Positions 1-10,080 are shown, counted from the first letter of the stretch. The stretch is DNA of 64,000 bases from Caldilineaceae bacterium SB0661_bin_32 (GCA_009841235.1 VXMH01000017.1:1-64000); one strand, 5' to 3'. The notes: a model not told the origin generated them from the sequence alone. Translations and numbers: made by a program.

Positions 1-92
1 CGCCCGTCGCCATTGAGACCGGCGGCCGTTTTGCCATCCGTGAAGGCGGCCGCACCGTCGCCGCCGGCGCCATTACCGAGATCATCCAATAG
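1..92 (+). CDS. tuf: Elongation factor Tu, C-terminal end only (partial)
   Basis: The window opens inside this gene. Reading from base 3, the last 29 residues contain GGRFAIREGGRTVAAG and end in TEIIQ before a TAG stop, which is the conserved end of EF-Tu domain 3 (GxRFAIREGGRTVGAGVV in the family). EF-Tu is the GTPase that brings aminoacyl-tRNA to the ribosome. Its place directly upstream of rpsJ is the usual str/S10 junction. Only the C-terminus is present, so nothing can be said about the GTPase domain. Confidence 0.93.
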   Translation, partial: PVAIETGGRFAIREGGRTVAAGAITEIIQ

Positions 93-103
93 CATAAAGA
101 AGT

Positions 104-136
104 GTGTGGCGAGTGCAACGGCTCGCCACACTTTTT
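104..136 (+). terminator. Rho-independent terminator after tuf
   Basis: A perfect 10-bp stem, GTGTGGCGAG (104-113) with CTCGCCACAC (122-131), encloses an 8-nt loop and is followed at once by TTTTT (132-136). It lies between tuf and rpsJ, so it either separates the str operon from the S10 operon or attenuates readthrough into it. Confidence 0.9.
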
Positions 137-167
137 GTTCGTGGCCCACGACAAGTGAGAAGAGTAC

Positions 168-476
168 ATGGCAAAGCAAAAGATCCGTATCAAGCTCAAG
201 GCATACGATCACCGCGTCCTGGATGCGTCGGCACAGCAGATCGTCACTGCTGCTGAGCAGACGGGCGCCCAGGTGGTTGGGCCTGTGCCTCTGCCTACGA
301 GGATCGAGAAGTTCACGGTGATGCGATCGCCGTTCATCGACAAGGACAGCCGTGAGCAGTTCGAGATTCGGACTCACAAGCGTTTGATCGATGTGGTAGA
401 TCCAGGCAACAAGACGATTGAGAACCTCACCCGTCTGAATTTGCCCGCCGGTGTCGATATCGAGATTAAGTTATAG
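168..476 (+). CDS. rpsJ: Small ribosomal subunit protein S10
   Basis: 102 aa, full family length. It starts [17 protein letters not shown], the signature of S10, and carries the conserved [16 protein letters not shown] stretch. S10 sits in the 30S head and, as NusE, also joins transcription antitermination complexes. It is the first gene of the S10 ribosomal block and lies 31 bp after the tuf terminator hairpin. Confidence 0.98.
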   Translation: MAKQKIRIKLKAYDHRVLDASAQQIVTAAEQTGAQVVGPVPLPTRIEKFTVMRSPFIDKDSREQFEIRTHKRLIDVVDPGNKTIENLTRLNLPAGVDIEIKL

Positions 477-613
477 GGCCCAGGTTGCGGCCGCGGGCGG
501 AGAGGATCGTGCGGGTTGGATCCGCGCCGGGCGGCCAGGGACGGGGCCTGGTTGGGCAATGTGACAGCCGGTCGGAATGTCGTTGATGCGGACTGTCAGT
601 CCTGGAGGAGCAA

Positions 614-1243
614 GTGAAAGGGATATTGGGCCGCAAGGTAGGGATGACCCAGCTGTTTGATGACAGCGGCGCGGTGGTGCCGGTTACGGTCATTGAAGCT
701 GGTCCCTGTTATGTCACACAGGTGAAAGCTGAAGATACGGACGGTTACAACGCAGTTCAGGTAGGCTTCGAAGAGGTGGCGGAGCGCAAGTTGACGAAAG
801 GGCAGCTCGGTCATCTGAGGAAGGCCAACGTGCCGAAGCTGCGATTTGTGCGCGAGTTGCGATTGCCTGGAGAGGCGGGACATGCGCTGGGCGACGTGAT
901 CAAGGCGGATGTATTTGCCGAGGGCGAGCTTGTGGATGTAACCGGCACGTCGAAGGGGAAGGGCTTTGCCGGCGGAGTCAAGCGGCACGGATTCCGAGGC
1001 GGTCCGAAGACCCACGGGCAGTCGGACCGACACCGGGCGCCAGGCGCACGCGGCGCGGGCACGACACCGGGCCACACCTTTCCGGGCACGAAGGGCGCGG
1101 GACAGATGGGTAACGAACGCGTTACTGTGCAGAATCTGAAGGTTGCTCTGGTTGATGCGGAGCGTAATCTCATCGCCGTTCAGGGCGCGGTACCCGGCCC
1201 AAACAAAGGGTTGGTGATCGTTCGCACGGCGGCAAAGGCGTAA
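614..1243 (+). CDS. rplC: Large ribosomal subunit protein L3
   Basis: 209 aa, normal length. It begins KGILGRKVGMTQLFDDSG and contains the glycine-rich extension motif with GTSKGKGFAGG and HGFRGGPKTHGQSDRHR that reaches towards the peptidyl transferase centre. The start is GTG at 614, chosen because TGGAGGAG lies just upstream and the family begins MKGILG. It follows rpsJ after 137 bp with no recognisable gene. Confidence 0.98.
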   Translation: MKGILGRKVGMTQLFDDSGAVVPVTVIEAGPCYVTQVKAEDTDGYNAVQVGFEEVAERKLTKGQLGHLRKANVPKLRFVRELRLPGEAGHALGDVIKADVFAEGELVDVTGTSKGKGFAGGVKRHGFRGGPKTHGQSDRHRAPGARGAGTTPGHTFPGTKGAGQMGNERVTVQNLKVALVDAERNLIAVQGAVPGPNKGLVIVRTAAKA

Positions 1244-1303
1244 GACGGCGGCCGTCGATTCATCAGTTGAAGAACCGGAAGCTACTGGTACGGAGGCGAA
1301 ACG

Positions 1304-1927
1304 GTGGAAGTACCAATTCGAAATATGGCCGGTGAAGAGACCGGTCAGATGCAGTTGGAGGATACGGTATTTGCCGCTCCGATCAATCGGGGGCTGATGC
1401 ACCAGGCTTTGGTGAGGCAGCTGGCGAACGCGCGCACGGGCACGCACAAGACGAAGTCGCGCAGCGAGGTTCGCGGGGGCGGCCGCAAACCGTGGCGTCA
1501 GAAGGGCACCGGGCGGGCGCGGCACGGCTCGATTCGGTCTCCAATTTGGGTAGGCGGCGGGACGGCTTTTGGCCCCACACCGCGCAAATATACGAAGAAG
1601 ATGCCCAAAAAGATGCGCAGGGCCGCTTTGCGGAGCGCGCTGAGCGTCAAGGCCGGAGCGGACCAGATTGTCGTGCTGGATGCGTTGACGATGGATGCGC
1701 CGAAGACAAAGGCCTTTGTGCAGGCGCTGGCCGATCTGGGGCTGGACAGCGGCAGCGTACTCGTCGTTTTACCGGAGCGGGATATGGCTGTCGAGAAGTC
1801 GATCAGCAATCTGCCGCAGGCGAAATCGCTTCTGAGCAGTAATCTGAACATTCAGGACCTGCTGAGCTATGACAGGCTTCTATTGCCGCAGGCCTCGGTC
1901 GAAAACATTCACGACTGGCTTGCTTGA
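1304..1927 (+). CDS. rplD: Large ribosomal subunit protein L4
   Basis: 207 aa. The tentacle loop motif GGGRKPWRQKGTGRARHGS (about residues 54-72), which lines the exit tunnel, is intact. GTG start at 1304 with a GGAGG-type site ahead. L4 is an early assembly protein of the 50S and in some bacteria represses its own S10 operon; no such leader is evident here. Confidence 0.98.
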   Translation: MEVPIRNMAGEETGQMQLEDTVFAAPINRGLMHQALVRQLANARTGTHKTKSRSEVRGGGRKPWRQKGTGRARHGSIRSPIWVGGGTAFGPTPRKYTKKMPKKMRRAALRSALSVKAGADQIVVLDALTMDAPKTKAFVQALADLGLDSGSVLVVLPERDMAVEKSISNLPQAKSLLSSNLNIQDLLSYDRLLLPQASVENIHDWLA

Positions 1928-2005
1928 CGGCTGCCATTTCCTGCAAGACGGATTGTCGGCAGCGGTTGGGAAGATGGAGCCGGCATCCGATACGGAGAGA
2001 ACCAG

Positions 2006-2296
2006 ATGCACGTTTATGAAGTGATAAAGCGCCCGGTAATTACAGAAAAGTCATACGATGCGGCCGATTTCAACAATCAATACACCTTTGAAGTCGACAC
2101 GCGCGCCAACAAGCACCAGATTCGCGATGCAGTGGAGACCGCATTTCGAGTGAGTGTGTTGGACGTGCGGGTCATGATGATGCCGGCAAAGACGGGGATG
2201 CGCGGGCGGCGCAAAGTGGTGCGGAAGTCGCCCTGGAAGAAGGCGGTTGTTACATTGGGTGAAGGTGACAGCATCCAGTTCTTTGAAGGTGTGTAA
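2006..2296 (+). CDS. rplW: Large ribosomal subunit protein L23
   Basis: 96 aa. The conserved N-terminus VIKRPVITEKSY and the TFEVDTRANKHQIRDAVE segment identify L23, which sits at the tunnel exit and is the docking site for trigger factor and SRP. ATG start with GGAGAG upstream. Standard position between L4 and L2. Confidence 0.98.
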   Translation: MHVYEVIKRPVITEKSYDAADFNNQYTFEVDTRANKHQIRDAVETAFRVSVLDVRVMMMPAKTGMRGRRKVVRKSPWKKAVVTLGEGDSIQFFEGV

Positions 2297-2369
2297 CGGT
2301 CAGTAACAGGAGGGAGAAGCGGGGGCGGTCCTTTCCCATCTTTCTCTTTTCGAACGGAGATAGAATTTT

Positions 2370-3203
2370 ATGCCTGTAAAGATATACCGTCCCACGTCTC
2401 CGGGCCGGCGGGACATGAGTGTCTCGACATTTGAAACGATTACGCGCACCAAGCCCGAGCGTTCGTTGACCGTTGCTCTGAACAGGAAGGGCGGGCGCAA
2501 CAGCCAGGGGCGGATCACTGTCCGTCACCGCGGCGGGGGACATAAGCGGCGCTACCGCATCATTGATTTCAAGCGGGAAAGATGGGGAGCGCCGGCGAGG
2601 GTCACGTCGATTGAGTACGACCCGAACCGCAGTGCGCGCATCGCGCTGCTCAGCTATGAGGATGGCGAGAAGCGGTATATTGTTGCGCCTCTGGGTGTTC
2701 AGGTTGGCGACGTATTGGAGTCGGGTCCGAACGCTGACATTCGGCCGGGGAATGCGCTGCCGATTCGCAACATCCCGCCGGGCACGCAGATACATAACAT
2801 TGAATTGTATCCGGGGCGGGGCGCGCAGCTGGTGCGCAGCGCAGGCGTTTCGGCGCAGCTGGTGGCCAAAGAGGGGCCGCGTGCGCAGGTGCGACTACCG
2901 AGCGGCGAGGTTCGCTACATTGAGATGGACTGTCTGGCTACGGTGGGCCAGGTGTCGAACCCGGACCACAGCAATATCTCGTTGGGCAAGGCCGGCCGCC
3001 GCCGCTGGATGGGAATCCGGCCGTCGGTGCGCGGCGTAGCGATGGACCCAGCATCCCATCCTCACGGAGGCGGCGAGGGACGTTCGCCGATTGGCATGCC
3101 CGGGCCGAAGACGCCTTGGGGGCAGCCGGCGTTGGGTAAGCGAACGCGGCGCAACAAGAGAACGGGGAAATATATTGTCCGGCGCGGCGGTAAGCGTCGA
3201 TAG
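2370..3203 (+). CDS. rplB: Large ribosomal subunit protein L2
   Basis: 277 aa, normal length. It shows the [18 protein letters not shown] motif and the C-terminal [16 protein letters not shown] block with the functionally important histidines. L2 binds 23S rRNA near the peptidyl transferase centre and the subunit interface. ATG start; it begins 73 bp after rplW. Confidence 0.98.
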   Translation: MPVKIYRPTSPGRRDMSVSTFETITRTKPERSLTVALNRKGGRNSQGRITVRHRGGGHKRRYRIIDFKRERWGAPARVTSIEYDPNRSARIALLSYEDGEKRYIVAPLGVQVGDVLESGPNADIRPGNALPIRNIPPGTQIHNIELYPGRGAQLVRSAGVSAQLVAKEGPRAQVRLPSGEVRYIEMDCLATVGQVSNPDHSNISLGKAGRRRWMGIRPSVRGVAMDPASHPHGGGEGRSPIGMPGPKTPWGQPALGKRTRRNKRTGKYIVRRGGKRR

Positions 3204-3227
3204 CAGTGCAGATGTGGAGGAGATCCG

Positions 3228-3509
3228 ATGGGACGTAGTCTGAAGAAGGGACCGTTTGTCGAGCCGCGGCTACTGAAGAAGATCGAAGACATGAACCGGG
3301 CCGGTGAGCGGAAGGTGCTCAAGACGTGGTCCCGGGCTTCGACGATATTTCCGCAATTTGTCGGACATACGCTGGCGATTCACGACGGCCGCCGCCACGT
3401 ACCGATCTACATTACGGAAAACATGGTGGGGCATAAGCTGGGCGAGTTTGCGCCGACCCGATTCTTTCGGGGTCATGTGAGGTCGGAGAGAAGCACGCGC
3501 AGGGTATAG
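3228..3509 (+). CDS. rpsS: Small ribosomal subunit protein S19
   Basis: 93 aa. The N-terminus [19 protein letters not shown] and the C-terminal [17 protein letters not shown] are diagnostic for S19, a 30S head protein next to S13 and the A-site finger. GTGGAGGAGAT lies directly upstream of the ATG. Confidence 0.98.
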   Translation: MGRSLKKGPFVEPRLLKKIEDMNRAGERKVLKTWSRASTIFPQFVGHTLAIHDGRRHVPIYITENMVGHKLGEFAPTRFFRGHVRSERSTRRV

Positions 3510-3572
3510 AATTGCGGCTTCAGGTCGAAAAATGTTATCTTCCTCCATCCTGGAGATTGGGGAGCGCGTACG

Positions 3573-3917
3573 ATGGAAGTTCGAGCAGTTACCAAGTACA
3601 CAGGGATCAGCCCACAGAAGGCGCGCCTGGTACTGGATGAAATGCGGGGAAGGCCGGCGGAAGAGGCTTTGACACTGCTGCAGTTCATGCCTCAGCAGGC
3701 GGCCAAGGCGGTGGCGAAGACGTTGAAGAGCGCGATCGCAAACGGAGTCGAGAATTTCGGATTGGAGGCTGATGAGCTTTACATCAGCCAGATCTATGCC
3801 GATCAGGCGCCGAACCGGCGCTGGCGGCGTTTTGGCGCGCGCGGTCGATTCAAGCCATGGATTCGGCGTTCCTCCCACATCACGGTTGTGCTGGAAGAGC
3901 GTTTGGACGAGGAGTAG
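3573..3917 (+). CDS. rplV: Large ribosomal subunit protein L22
   Basis: 114 aa. The motif ISPQKARLVLDEMRGRPAEE is conserved, as is the C-terminal hairpin rich in R and G that lines the exit tunnel near L4. Normal length and normal position between S19 and S3. Confidence 0.98.
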   Translation: MEVRAVTKYTGISPQKARLVLDEMRGRPAEEALTLLQFMPQQAAKAVAKTLKSAIANGVENFGLEADELYISQIYADQAPNRRWRRFGARGRFKPWIRRSSHITVVLEERLDEE

Positions 3918-3977
3918 TGGACGAACAGCGGCGCGTGGCGGTCTGTACGGACGGCAGGCACTGCACAAGGAGGCCCA

Positions 3978-4652
3978 ATGGGACGCAAAGTACATCCGAC
4001 CGGTTTTCGCCTGGGCATTATCAAAGAACACAAGAGCCGATGGTTCGCCACGGGGTATGAATACGTGAGTCAGCTGGCCGAAGATCGAGAGATCCGGGCC
4101 ATGATTCATCGTGATGCGCCGCGTGCAGGCATCAGTTTCATCGAGATCGAACGTCAGCCCAACCAGGTTCACGTGATCATCAACACCGCCAAGCCCGGGA
4201 TCATCATTGGGCGCAAGGGCGCGAATGTAAATGTATTACGGGTAAACCTGCAGGAGTTGACGAACAAGAAGGTCAAGATCGACGTACGCGAGATCGATAA
4301 GCCGGAGACGGACGCCCAGCTGGTTTCTGAGAACGTGGCTGAGCAACTGGAGCGCCGCATCAGCTGGAAGCGGGCGATGAAGCAGGCCGCGGGACGAGCG
4401 ATGCGGACCGGGGCCGAAGGCGTCATGATCCAGGTGGCGGGGCGTTTGGGCGGCAGCGAGATGGGGCGGGTCGACACGATCCGCGACGGACAGGTGCCGC
4501 GTCATACACTGCGGGCCGAGATAGACTACGGAACCGCGGAGGCGAACACGACCTACGGCGTGATAGGCGTAAAAGCATGGGTCTATCATGGCGAAGTGCT
4601 GCCGGGTGAGGAGTACCATGCCCGCTATGCGGAGATGGCACTGACCGAGTAG
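3978..4652 (+). CDS. rpsC: Small ribosomal subunit protein S3
   Basis: 224 aa. It starts [14 protein letters not shown] and has a type II KH domain with the [12 protein letters not shown] loop at about residues 74-85. S3 guards the mRNA entry tunnel of the 30S. AGGAGG sits just upstream of the ATG. Confidence 0.98.
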   Translation: MGRKVHPTGFRLGIIKEHKSRWFATGYEYVSQLAEDREIRAMIHRDAPRAGISFIEIERQPNQVHVIINTAKPGIIIGRKGANVNVLRVNLQELTNKKVKIDVREIDKPETDAQLVSENVAEQLERRISWKRAMKQAAGRAMRTGAEGVMIQVAGRLGGSEMGRVDTIRDGQVPRHTLRAEIDYGTAEANTTYGVIGVKAWVYHGEVLPGEEYHARYAEMALTE

Positions 4653-4710
4653 CGGCCTCTGCCCTGTAGGGGTGGGGCCGGACCAATCGAAGCGGGATGG
4701 AGATTCGAAA

Positions 4711-5124
4711 ATGTTGATGCCTAAGCGGGTAAAATTTCGCAAGATGCACCGCGGTCGGATGCGGGGAATGGCAACACGGGGCAACAAGATCGATTTTGGC
4801 ACGTTCGGGCTACAGGCCACTGAGCCGTCCTGGGTAACGAGCCGGCAGATCGAAGCGGCCCGCCGAGCGATTGTCCGTTATGTGCGGCGCGGCGGCAAGT
4901 TGTGGATTCGCATTTTTCCGGATAAGCCGGTGACGGAGCGGGCGGCCGAGACGCGGATGGGTTCGGGCAAGGGCAATGTCGATCACTGGGTGGCGGTGGT
5001 GAAGCCGGGACGTATGGTTTTCGAGATCGCCGGTGTTGATGAGACGCATGCGCGAGAAGCATTCCGGCTGGCCGCGCACAAGCTGCCGATGGGAACACAG
5101 TTCGTTGCCCGAGAGGATCTTTGA
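4711..5124 (+). CDS. rplP: Large ribosomal subunit protein L16
   Basis: 137 aa from ATG 4711, giving the family N-terminus [16 protein letters not shown]. An in-frame ATG at 4672 would add 13 residues not found in the family, and GGATGGAG sits ahead of 4711. Conserved segments include [17 protein letters not shown] and [18 protein letters not shown]16 binds near the A-site tRNA elbow. Confidence 0.97.
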   Translation: MLMPKRVKFRKMHRGRMRGMATRGNKIDFGTFGLQATEPSWVTSRQIEAARRAIVRYVRRGGKLWIRIFPDKPVTERAAETRMGSGKGNVDHWVAVVKPGRMVFEIAGVDETHAREAFRLAAHKLPMGTQFVAREDL

Positions 5125-5148
5125 CGTGAAGGCGAGGAGGAAAGCAAG

Positions 5149-5358
5149 ATGAAAGCACATGAACTACGCCCTCTCACGGAGAGTGAACTTTACACCCGCT
5201 TGGACGAGGGATATCAGGAACTGTTCAACCTGCGTTTTCAGAAGGCAACAGGACAGATGACAAATACGGCACGCAAGGGTCAGGTCCGCCGTGAGATCGC
5301 GCGGATTAAGACGATTTTACGTGAGCGGGAGTTGATGGCCGAAGAGGACGAGGAGTAA
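5149..5358 (+). CDS. rpmC: Large ribosomal subunit protein L29
   Basis: 69 aa, two-helix protein. It contains [20 protein letters not shown] and ends in an acidic EEDEE tail. Located at the tunnel exit beside L23. GGCGAGGAGG upstream of the ATG; it ends 6 bp before rpsQ. Confidence 0.97.
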   Translation: MKAHELRPLTESELYTRLDEGYQELFNLRFQKATGQMTNTARKGQVRREIARIKTILRERELMAEEDEE

Positions 5359-5364
5359 AGGGAA

Positions 5365-5622
5365 ATGCGCGAGCGAAGACGCGAGCTGGTTGGCGTGGTG
5401 ACCAGCGACAAGATGGACAAGACTGTGGTCGTGGAAGTGGAGCGGGCCGCGCGCCATGCCCTGTATGGCAAGGTTGTCAAGTCACATAAGAAATACAAAG
5501 CGCACGATCCGGACAATGCCTGCCAGGTTGGAGATACGGTCCAGATTCGTGAATGCCGGCCGATCAGTAAACACAAAAAGTTTTATGTCTCGAAGATTCT
5601 GGACCATGCGGCTGTTGTCTAA
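5365..5622 (+). CDS. rpsQ: Small ribosomal subunit protein S17
   Basis: 85 aa OB-fold protein. The family pattern GVVTSDKMDKTVVVEVER followed by KSHKKYKAHD is present. It binds 16S rRNA in the 30S body. It is tightly spaced after rpmC (6 bp), consistent with translational coupling. Confidence 0.97.
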   Translation: MRERRRELVGVVTSDKMDKTVVVEVERAARHALYGKVVKSHKKYKAHDPDNACQVGDTVQIRECRPISKHKKFYVSKILDHAAVV

Positions 5623-5658
5623 ATCGAGGCGCGCCGGTAAGAGAAGGGGGATGGAGCT

Positions 5659-6027
5659 ATGATTCAACAAGAGAGCCGCCTGCGGGTTGCCGACAATACG
5701 GGCGCGAAAGAGTTACTGACGATTCGGGTCCGAGGGGGAAGTACGCGGCGCTATGGTGGAATTGGCGACGTGATCGTGGCGACGGTCAAATCCTCCAGTC
5801 CGACGGCGTCGGTGAGAAAGGGTGAGATCGTGCGGGCGGTTATCGTGCGCACGCGGCGTCCGGTGCGACGGAAGGATGGCAGCTATATTCGATTCGACGA
5901 GAATGCTGCTGTACTGATTGATGACAACAGGAATCCACGCGGCACTCGTATTTTTGGGCCGGTTGCACGTGAGTTGCGTGACCACGGGTATATGAAGATC
6001 GTATCCCTGGCTCCGGAGGTACTCTGA
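5659..6027 (+). CDS. rplN: Large ribosomal subunit protein L14
   Basis: 122 aa, exact family length. It starts [19 protein letters not shown] and contains [20 protein letters not shown] and the C-terminal [10 protein letters not shown]14 forms an inter-subunit bridge. The start is set by GGGGGATGGAG upstream of ATG 5659. Confidence 0.98.
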   Translation: MIQQESRLRVADNTGAKELLTIRVRGGSTRRYGGIGDVIVATVKSSSPTASVRKGEIVRAVIVRTRRPVRRKDGSYIRFDENAAVLIDDNRNPRGTRIFGPVARELRDHGYMKIVSLAPEVL

Positions 6028-6101
6028 GGAGCAGAGATGGTCTGGCCTGTAGTTGGGCGAGTAGACGGACGGTGTCGTTCAGGATTTGAGGAGAAGAGGG
6101 G

Positions 6102-6461
6102 ATGGGCGTAAAGATCAGGAAGGGTGACGTCGTCGAAGTGATCGCCGGCAATGACAAGGGGCACCGCGGTGAAGTCCAGAGCGTAATACGCAAAAAGGAC
6201 AAGAAGGGCCGGCAGGATCCGAATCGTGTATACGTTGTTGTGGCGGGCGCCAATTTTGTTACGAAGCATCAGCGCCGCAGCCCGACGGTGCGTACACAGA
6301 CCGGACGCATCGAGCTGGAGGCACCGTTACACATCAGCAATGTGGCGCTGGTGGGGACGGACAACGAAGTGACTCGAGCCGGTTACCGGCTTGAAGGCGA
6401 GGACAAGATCCGGATCGATAAGCGCACCGGTGAGCCGCTGCCAGTTGCAGGCGAGAGTTAG
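6102..6461 (+). CDS. rplX: Large ribosomal subunit protein L24
   Basis: 119 aa. The KOW motif IRKGDVVEVIAGNDKGHRGEV is at about residues 5-25, and GRIELEAPLHISNVALV follows. It is about 10-15 residues longer than the commonest L24 because of a loop around KKDKKGRQDP. L24 initiates 50S assembly. ATG start preceded by GAGGAGAAGAGG. Confidence 0.97.
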   Translation: MGVKIRKGDVVEVIAGNDKGHRGEVQSVIRKKDKKGRQDPNRVYVVVAGANFVTKHQRRSPTVRTQTGRIELEAPLHISNVALVGTDNEVTRAGYRLEGEDKIRIDKRTGEPLPVAGES

Positions 6462-6527
6462 TTCAAGGGTCAGAAAGACGGCCTGATGCCGCTACAGGCG
6501 GCAGTTGCGGGCGAGGAGTGAGAAACG

Positions 6528-7100
6528 ATGAGTGAAGCGAATGGAACGCCGACGCAGAAGCCCCGGTTGAAGGAACGATTTGACAGTGAGATTGCACCGG
6601 CGCTGATGACGGAGTTCGGCTATACGAATGCCATGCAGGTGCCGCGGGTTGATAAGATAAGCGTGAACATCGGCATGGGAGAGGCGATCACGGATGGTAA
6701 GACGATTGAGCGCGCCAGCCAGGATCTGACGATTATCACGGGTCAGAAGCCGATTGTGACGCGGGCGCGCAAATCGATTGCTACGTTCAAGCTGCGGGCA
6801 GGGATGCCGATTGGCGTGAAGGTGACGCTGCGCGGGAGGCGCATGTGGGATTTTCTGGATCGCCTGATCAGCATTGCATTGCCGGCGCAGCGCGATTTTC
6901 GCGGCATATCGCCGGACTCTTTCGACGGGCGGGGCAACTACAGCCTGGGCCTGCGCGAGCAGCTGATCTTTCCGGAGATCGACTACGATGAGATCGACAA
7001 GGTGCGAGGGATGGAAGTGACGATCGTCACCACAGCGGGGACAGATGAAGAGGGCCGGCGGCTGCTGGCAATGATGGATATGCCGTTCCAACGACGATAG
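6528..7100 (+). CDS. rplE: Large ribosomal subunit protein L5
   Basis: 190 aa. Contains [29 protein letters not shown] and the [20 protein letters not shown] segment typical of L5, which binds 5S rRNA and touches P-site tRNA. An N-terminal extension of about 10 residues precedes the conserved start RLKERF. GCGAGGAGTGAG precedes the ATG. Confidence 0.98.
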   Translation: MSEANGTPTQKPRLKERFDSEIAPALMTEFGYTNAMQVPRVDKISVNIGMGEAITDGKTIERASQDLTIITGQKPIVTRARKSIATFKLRAGMPIGVKVTLRGRRMWDFLDRLISIALPAQRDFRGISPDSFDGRGNYSLGLREQLIFPEIDYDEIDKVRGMEVTIVTTAGTDEEGRRLLAMMDMPFQRR

Positions 7101-7153
7101 AGACAGTCACCGTAACGAGACGGTGGCTACGAAGATGAAGGAGAGGGCGGTCT

Positions 7154-7336
7154 GTGGCTAAGAAAAGTATCGTTTTGCGGGAGTCCAGGCGGAAATACGA
7201 AGTGCGGGTGCGCAACCGTTGCACGAAGTGCGGCCGCCCGAGAGCGTACATGCGCCGGTTTGGCCTTTGCCGCATCTGTTTTCGTCGAGAAGCCCTTGAG
7301 GGCCACTTGCCGGGCGTAGTCAAGTCCAGCTGGTAG
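7154..7336 (+). CDS. rpsN: Small ribosomal subunit protein S14, zinc-binding type
   Basis: 60 aa, the short zinc-binding (Z) form. Four zinc ligands are visible as CTKC (Cys23, Cys26) and CRIC (Cys39, Cys42). S14 sits in the 30S head next to S3 and S10. The start is GTG at 7154 with GGAGAGGGCGG upstream, giving the standard MAKKS N-terminus. Confidence 0.97.
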   Translation: MAKKSIVLRESRRKYEVRVRNRCTKCGRPRAYMRRFGLCRICFRREALEGHLPGVVKSSW

Positions 7337-7415
7337 AAGGATCAAATATCGGCGTTTCTGCTGCCGCCACTGCCGGCGCCGGATCCGCTGCAAGAATGAA
7401 GAGGAACCACTGGTT

Positions 7416-7811
7416 ATGATGACCGATCCAATCGCGGACTTTCTGACGCGAGTTCGCAACTCGTCAAACTCGAGACATCGCCGTGCGGTGATGCCCAGTT
7501 CCAAGATAAAGGTCGCGATTGCCAAGATTCTGGAGGAGGAAGGCTTTATCAGCGGCTATTCGGTGACTGGCGACAAGGCTCGACCGAACCTGATCGTTGG
7601 GATGAAGTACTCCGACAAGGGGCAACCGGTCATTTCCGGGATAGAGCGGGTGAGCCGGCCCGGACGGCGGACGTACATGGGCTATCGAACCATACCGCTC
7701 GTCCGAAGCGGGCTGGGGATCAACATAGTTTCTACGCCCAAAGGTGTCATGAGTGGAAGGCAAGCCCGGCGCGAACGGGTTGGCGGCGAGGTACTGTGCA
7801 ACGTTTGGTAA
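7416..7811 (+). CDS. rpsH: Small ribosomal subunit protein S8
   Basis: 131 aa. The N-terminus MTDPIADFLTRVRN and the C-terminal block with GLGINIVSTPKGVM and GGEVLCNVW are diagnostic. Two adjacent ATG codons (7416, 7419) are both possible; the second matches the family start MTDPI. S8 is a primary 16S rRNA binder and in some bacteria represses the spc operon. Confidence 0.97.
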   Translation: MMTDPIADFLTRVRNSSNSRHRRAVMPSSKIKVAIAKILEEEGFISGYSVTGDKARPNLIVGMKYSDKGQPVISGIERVSRPGRRTYMGYRTIPLVRSGLGINIVSTPKGVMSGRQARRERVGGEVLCNVW

Positions 7812-7826
7812 TGTTGGGAGGATGAC

Positions 7827-8381
7827 ATGTCACGAATCGGGAAGATGCCGATTTCTGTGCCTGCCGGTGTGACGGTTGATATTGTGACAGGCAACGTGGT
7901 AACGGTAAAGGGCCCGAAAGGGGAACTGAGCCAGAAGTTCAACCGGGACATGAGGATTTCGAGAGAGAACGGCGAGATCGTTGTCACCCGACCCACCGAC
8001 CAACGCCAGCATCGCGCGTTGCACGGGCTGACGAGATCGTTGCTCAACAATATGGTGGTGGGCGTGACCGACGGTTTCAAGAGGACCCTGGAAATCCACG
8101 GCGTTGGCTACCGAGCCCAACAGGAGGGCAAGAACCTGTTACTGCAGGTCGGGAAGAGTCATGCTGTGGAGTATGCGCCTCCGAGCCCGGACGTCGAGTT
8201 TGAAGTATCGCGAGATGGGCGGACGGTGACGATTTCGGGTATCGACAAGCAACAGATAGGCGAGCTGGCTGCGAAGATTCGCAAGGAGCGCCCGCCGGAG
8301 CCATACAAGGGCAAGGGCATCCGTTATCAGGGCGAATACGTGCGCTCCAAGGCAGGCAAGGCCGGGGCCGCGGCGGTTTAG
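7827..8381 (+). CDS. rplF: Large ribosomal subunit protein L6
   Basis: 184 aa. It starts [19 protein letters not shown] and contains the [20 protein letters not shown] block and the C-terminal [16 protein letters not shown] motif. L6 lies near the sarcin-ricin loop and elongation factor site. GGGAGGATGAC precedes the ATG, 15 bp after rpsH. Confidence 0.98.
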   Translation: MSRIGKMPISVPAGVTVDIVTGNVVTVKGPKGELSQKFNRDMRISRENGEIVVTRPTDQRQHRALHGLTRSLLNNMVVGVTDGFKRTLEIHGVGYRAQQEGKNLLLQVGKSHAVEYAPPSPDVEFEVSRDGRTVTISGIDKQQIGELAAKIRKERPPEPYKGKGIRYQGEYVRSKAGKAGAAAV

Positions 8382-8401
8382 CCGGCAAGAGACGGAGAAT
8401 T

Positions 8402-8767
8402 ATGGCGAAAATTACACGGACAGATGCGCGAAAGCGCCGGCATATGCGTGTGCGGCGCAAGGTTTCAGGGACGGCGGCGCGGCCGCGGTTGAATGTATTT
8501 CGCAGCCTGAAGAACGTCAACGTACAGGTAATCGACGACCAGGCCGGCCATACCCTCGTTTCCGCCTCAACTATGGAGGCCGACTTGCAAGAGGTTTTGG
8601 CCGACAAGCTGAAGGTGGAGCAGGCAAAAGAGATCGGCAAGATTGTTGCGGAGCGCGCCAAGGAGGCCGGTATTGAGCAGGTGGTCTTCGATCGCGGCGG
8701 GTACCGCTATCACGGCCGCGTGAAGGCGGTGGCCGATGGCAGTCGAGAGGGTGGTCTCGTCTTCTAA
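8402..8767 (+). CDS. rplR: Large ribosomal subunit protein L18
   Basis: 121 aa. Conserved features are the basic N-terminus with [18 protein letters not shown] and the C-terminal [18 protein letters not shown], both needed for 5S rRNA binding. GAGACGGAGAATT precedes the ATG. Normal length and position. Confidence 0.98.
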   Translation: MAKITRTDARKRRHMRVRRKVSGTAARPRLNVFRSLKNVNVQVIDDQAGHTLVSASTMEADLQEVLADKLKVEQAKEIGKIVAERAKEAGIEQVVFDRGGYRYHGRVKAVADGSREGGLVF

Positions 8768-8788
8768 ACAGAGCAAGGAGAGTAGGAA

Positions 8789-9331
8789 ATGGCACGTCGA
8801 GACCGTCGACGGGACCGCGAGCAGGAAGAAGAGAAGGATGAACTGGATGAGAAGGTCGTTCACATCGCGCGCACGGCGAAGGTGGTGAAGGGCGGACGCA
8901 GGTTTGCTTTTCGTGCGGTAGTGGTCGTCGGAGACAACAACGGGCGAGTCGGCGTTGGTGTAGGCAAGGCGCGCGAGGTCCCGGATGCGATCCGCAAGGC
9001 GAGTGAAACGGCCCGCAAGACGATGGTCGAGGTAAATCTGCTGGGCACGACGATTCCGCATGTGAGCCAGGCCCGGTTTGGCGCCGGCGAAGTGCTGTTG
9101 AGGCCGGCGAGCCCGGGGACCGGTGTCATTGCCGGTGGGGGCGTACGCGCGGTGGTTGAGGCTGCGGGCGTGAAGGATATTTTGTCCAAGTCGCTGGGGA
9201 GTGACAATATTTTGAATGTGGTGCAAGCCACCTTTGCGTCGCTGAGACAGTTGCAGGATTACAGAGTTGAGGCGCAAAGGCGGGGCGTCGATCCCGAGCA
9301 GCTGCGTCCTTTCTGGTATGAGGAAGATTAG
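8789..9331 (+). CDS. rpsE: Small ribosomal subunit protein S5
   Basis: 180 aa. It carries the double-stranded RNA-binding fold with [17 protein letters not shown] and the [17 protein letters not shown] loop, then [12 protein letters not shown]. The first 20 residues are a charged family-variable tail. S5 helps set decoding fidelity. AAGGAGAG precedes the ATG. Confidence 0.98.
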   Translation: MARRDRRRDREQEEEKDELDEKVVHIARTAKVVKGGRRFAFRAVVVVGDNNGRVGVGVGKAREVPDAIRKASETARKTMVEVNLLGTTIPHVSQARFGAGEVLLRPASPGTGVIAGGGVRAVVEAAGVKDILSKSLGSDNILNVVQATFASLRQLQDYRVEAQRRGVDPEQLRPFWYEED

Positions 9332-9335
9332 ACCA

Positions 9336-9527
9336 ATGGAAAAGACGATCACCGTGAAACTGGTCAAGAGTCCGATCGGTTACCACAAGCGGCAGAAGGC
9401 AACTGTTCAGGCCCTGGGACTGCGAAAGATGAATCAGACGGTCGAGAAGGCTGACAGTCCTACAGTTCGGGGGATGATCGCCAAAGTCTCTCACCTTGTT
9501 GAGGTGGTGGAGGAGGCGGAGGCGTAA
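9336..9527 (+). CDS. rpmD: Large ribosomal subunit protein L30
   Basis: 63 aa starting at ATG 9336. It has the short bacterial L30 fold with [23 protein letters not shown] reading into [17 protein letters not shown]. The ribosome binding site AGGAAG is inside the end of rpsE, whose stop lies only 4 bp upstream, so the two are probably translationally coupled. Confidence 0.96.
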   Translation: MEKTITVKLVKSPIGYHKRQKATVQALGLRKMNQTVEKADSPTVRGMIAKVSHLVEVVEEAEA

Positions 9528-9600
9528 GCGAGCAGAACGGGCGGACCGGAGCTGTACCAGGTTGTTGCGGCCTTTTTCATCTGGCTGGAGTAAACGGAAT

Positions 9601-10080
9601 ATGAAACTGCACGAATTGCGTCCCGACGAGGGCGCCACGAGAAACCGAAAACGCATTGGCCGCGGCACAGGATCGGGACGGGGCAAGACGGCCGGACGCG
9701 GTACAAAGGGTCAGAATGCCCGTGCCGCAAACGGAGGCCTGCGAGGCTTTGAAGGCGGTCAGTTGAGTTTTCTGCGCCGCCTGCCCAGGATGCGCGGATT
9801 CAACAACCGCTTCAAGGTTACCTATACGCCGGTTAACCTCGACAAAATGGGCGAACGCTTTGAAGCTGACGCGCAGGTGACACCTGCGGCACTCTTCGAC
9901 ACGGGGCTACTTGGCAACAGTAAGCAGCCCGTGGTCGTTCTGGCGCGGGGCGAGATCGACAAGCCGCTCCATTTGCAGGTTCATCGCATCAGCAAGAGCG
10001 CAAGGGAGAAAGTAGAGGCCGCGGGCGGTACGGTCGACATTCTACCCTTCGAAGTCAACAGGAATCTGCCGCGGTCTTAA
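9601..10080 (+). CDS. rplO: Large ribosomal subunit protein L15
   Basis: 159 aa from ATG 9601, giving the family start MKLHELRPDEGATRNRKRIGRG. The glycine/arginine-rich N-terminal part (GRGKTAGRGTKGQNAR) and FEGGQLSFLRRLPRMRG are conserved. L15 joins several 23S domains late in 50S assembly. Standard place before secY. Confidence 0.97.
   Translation: MKLHELRPDEGATRNRKRIGRGTGSGRGKTAGRGTKGQNARAANGGLRGFEGGQLSFLRRLPRMRGFNNRFKVTYTPVNLDKMGERFEADAQVTPAALFDTGLLGNSKQPVVVLARGEIDKPLHLQVHRISKSAREKVEAAGGTVDILPFEVNRNLPRS

Noticed and set aside
596..1525. 309-codon open frame on - across rplC and rplD
   Set aside because: Overlaps two unmistakable ribosomal protein genes.
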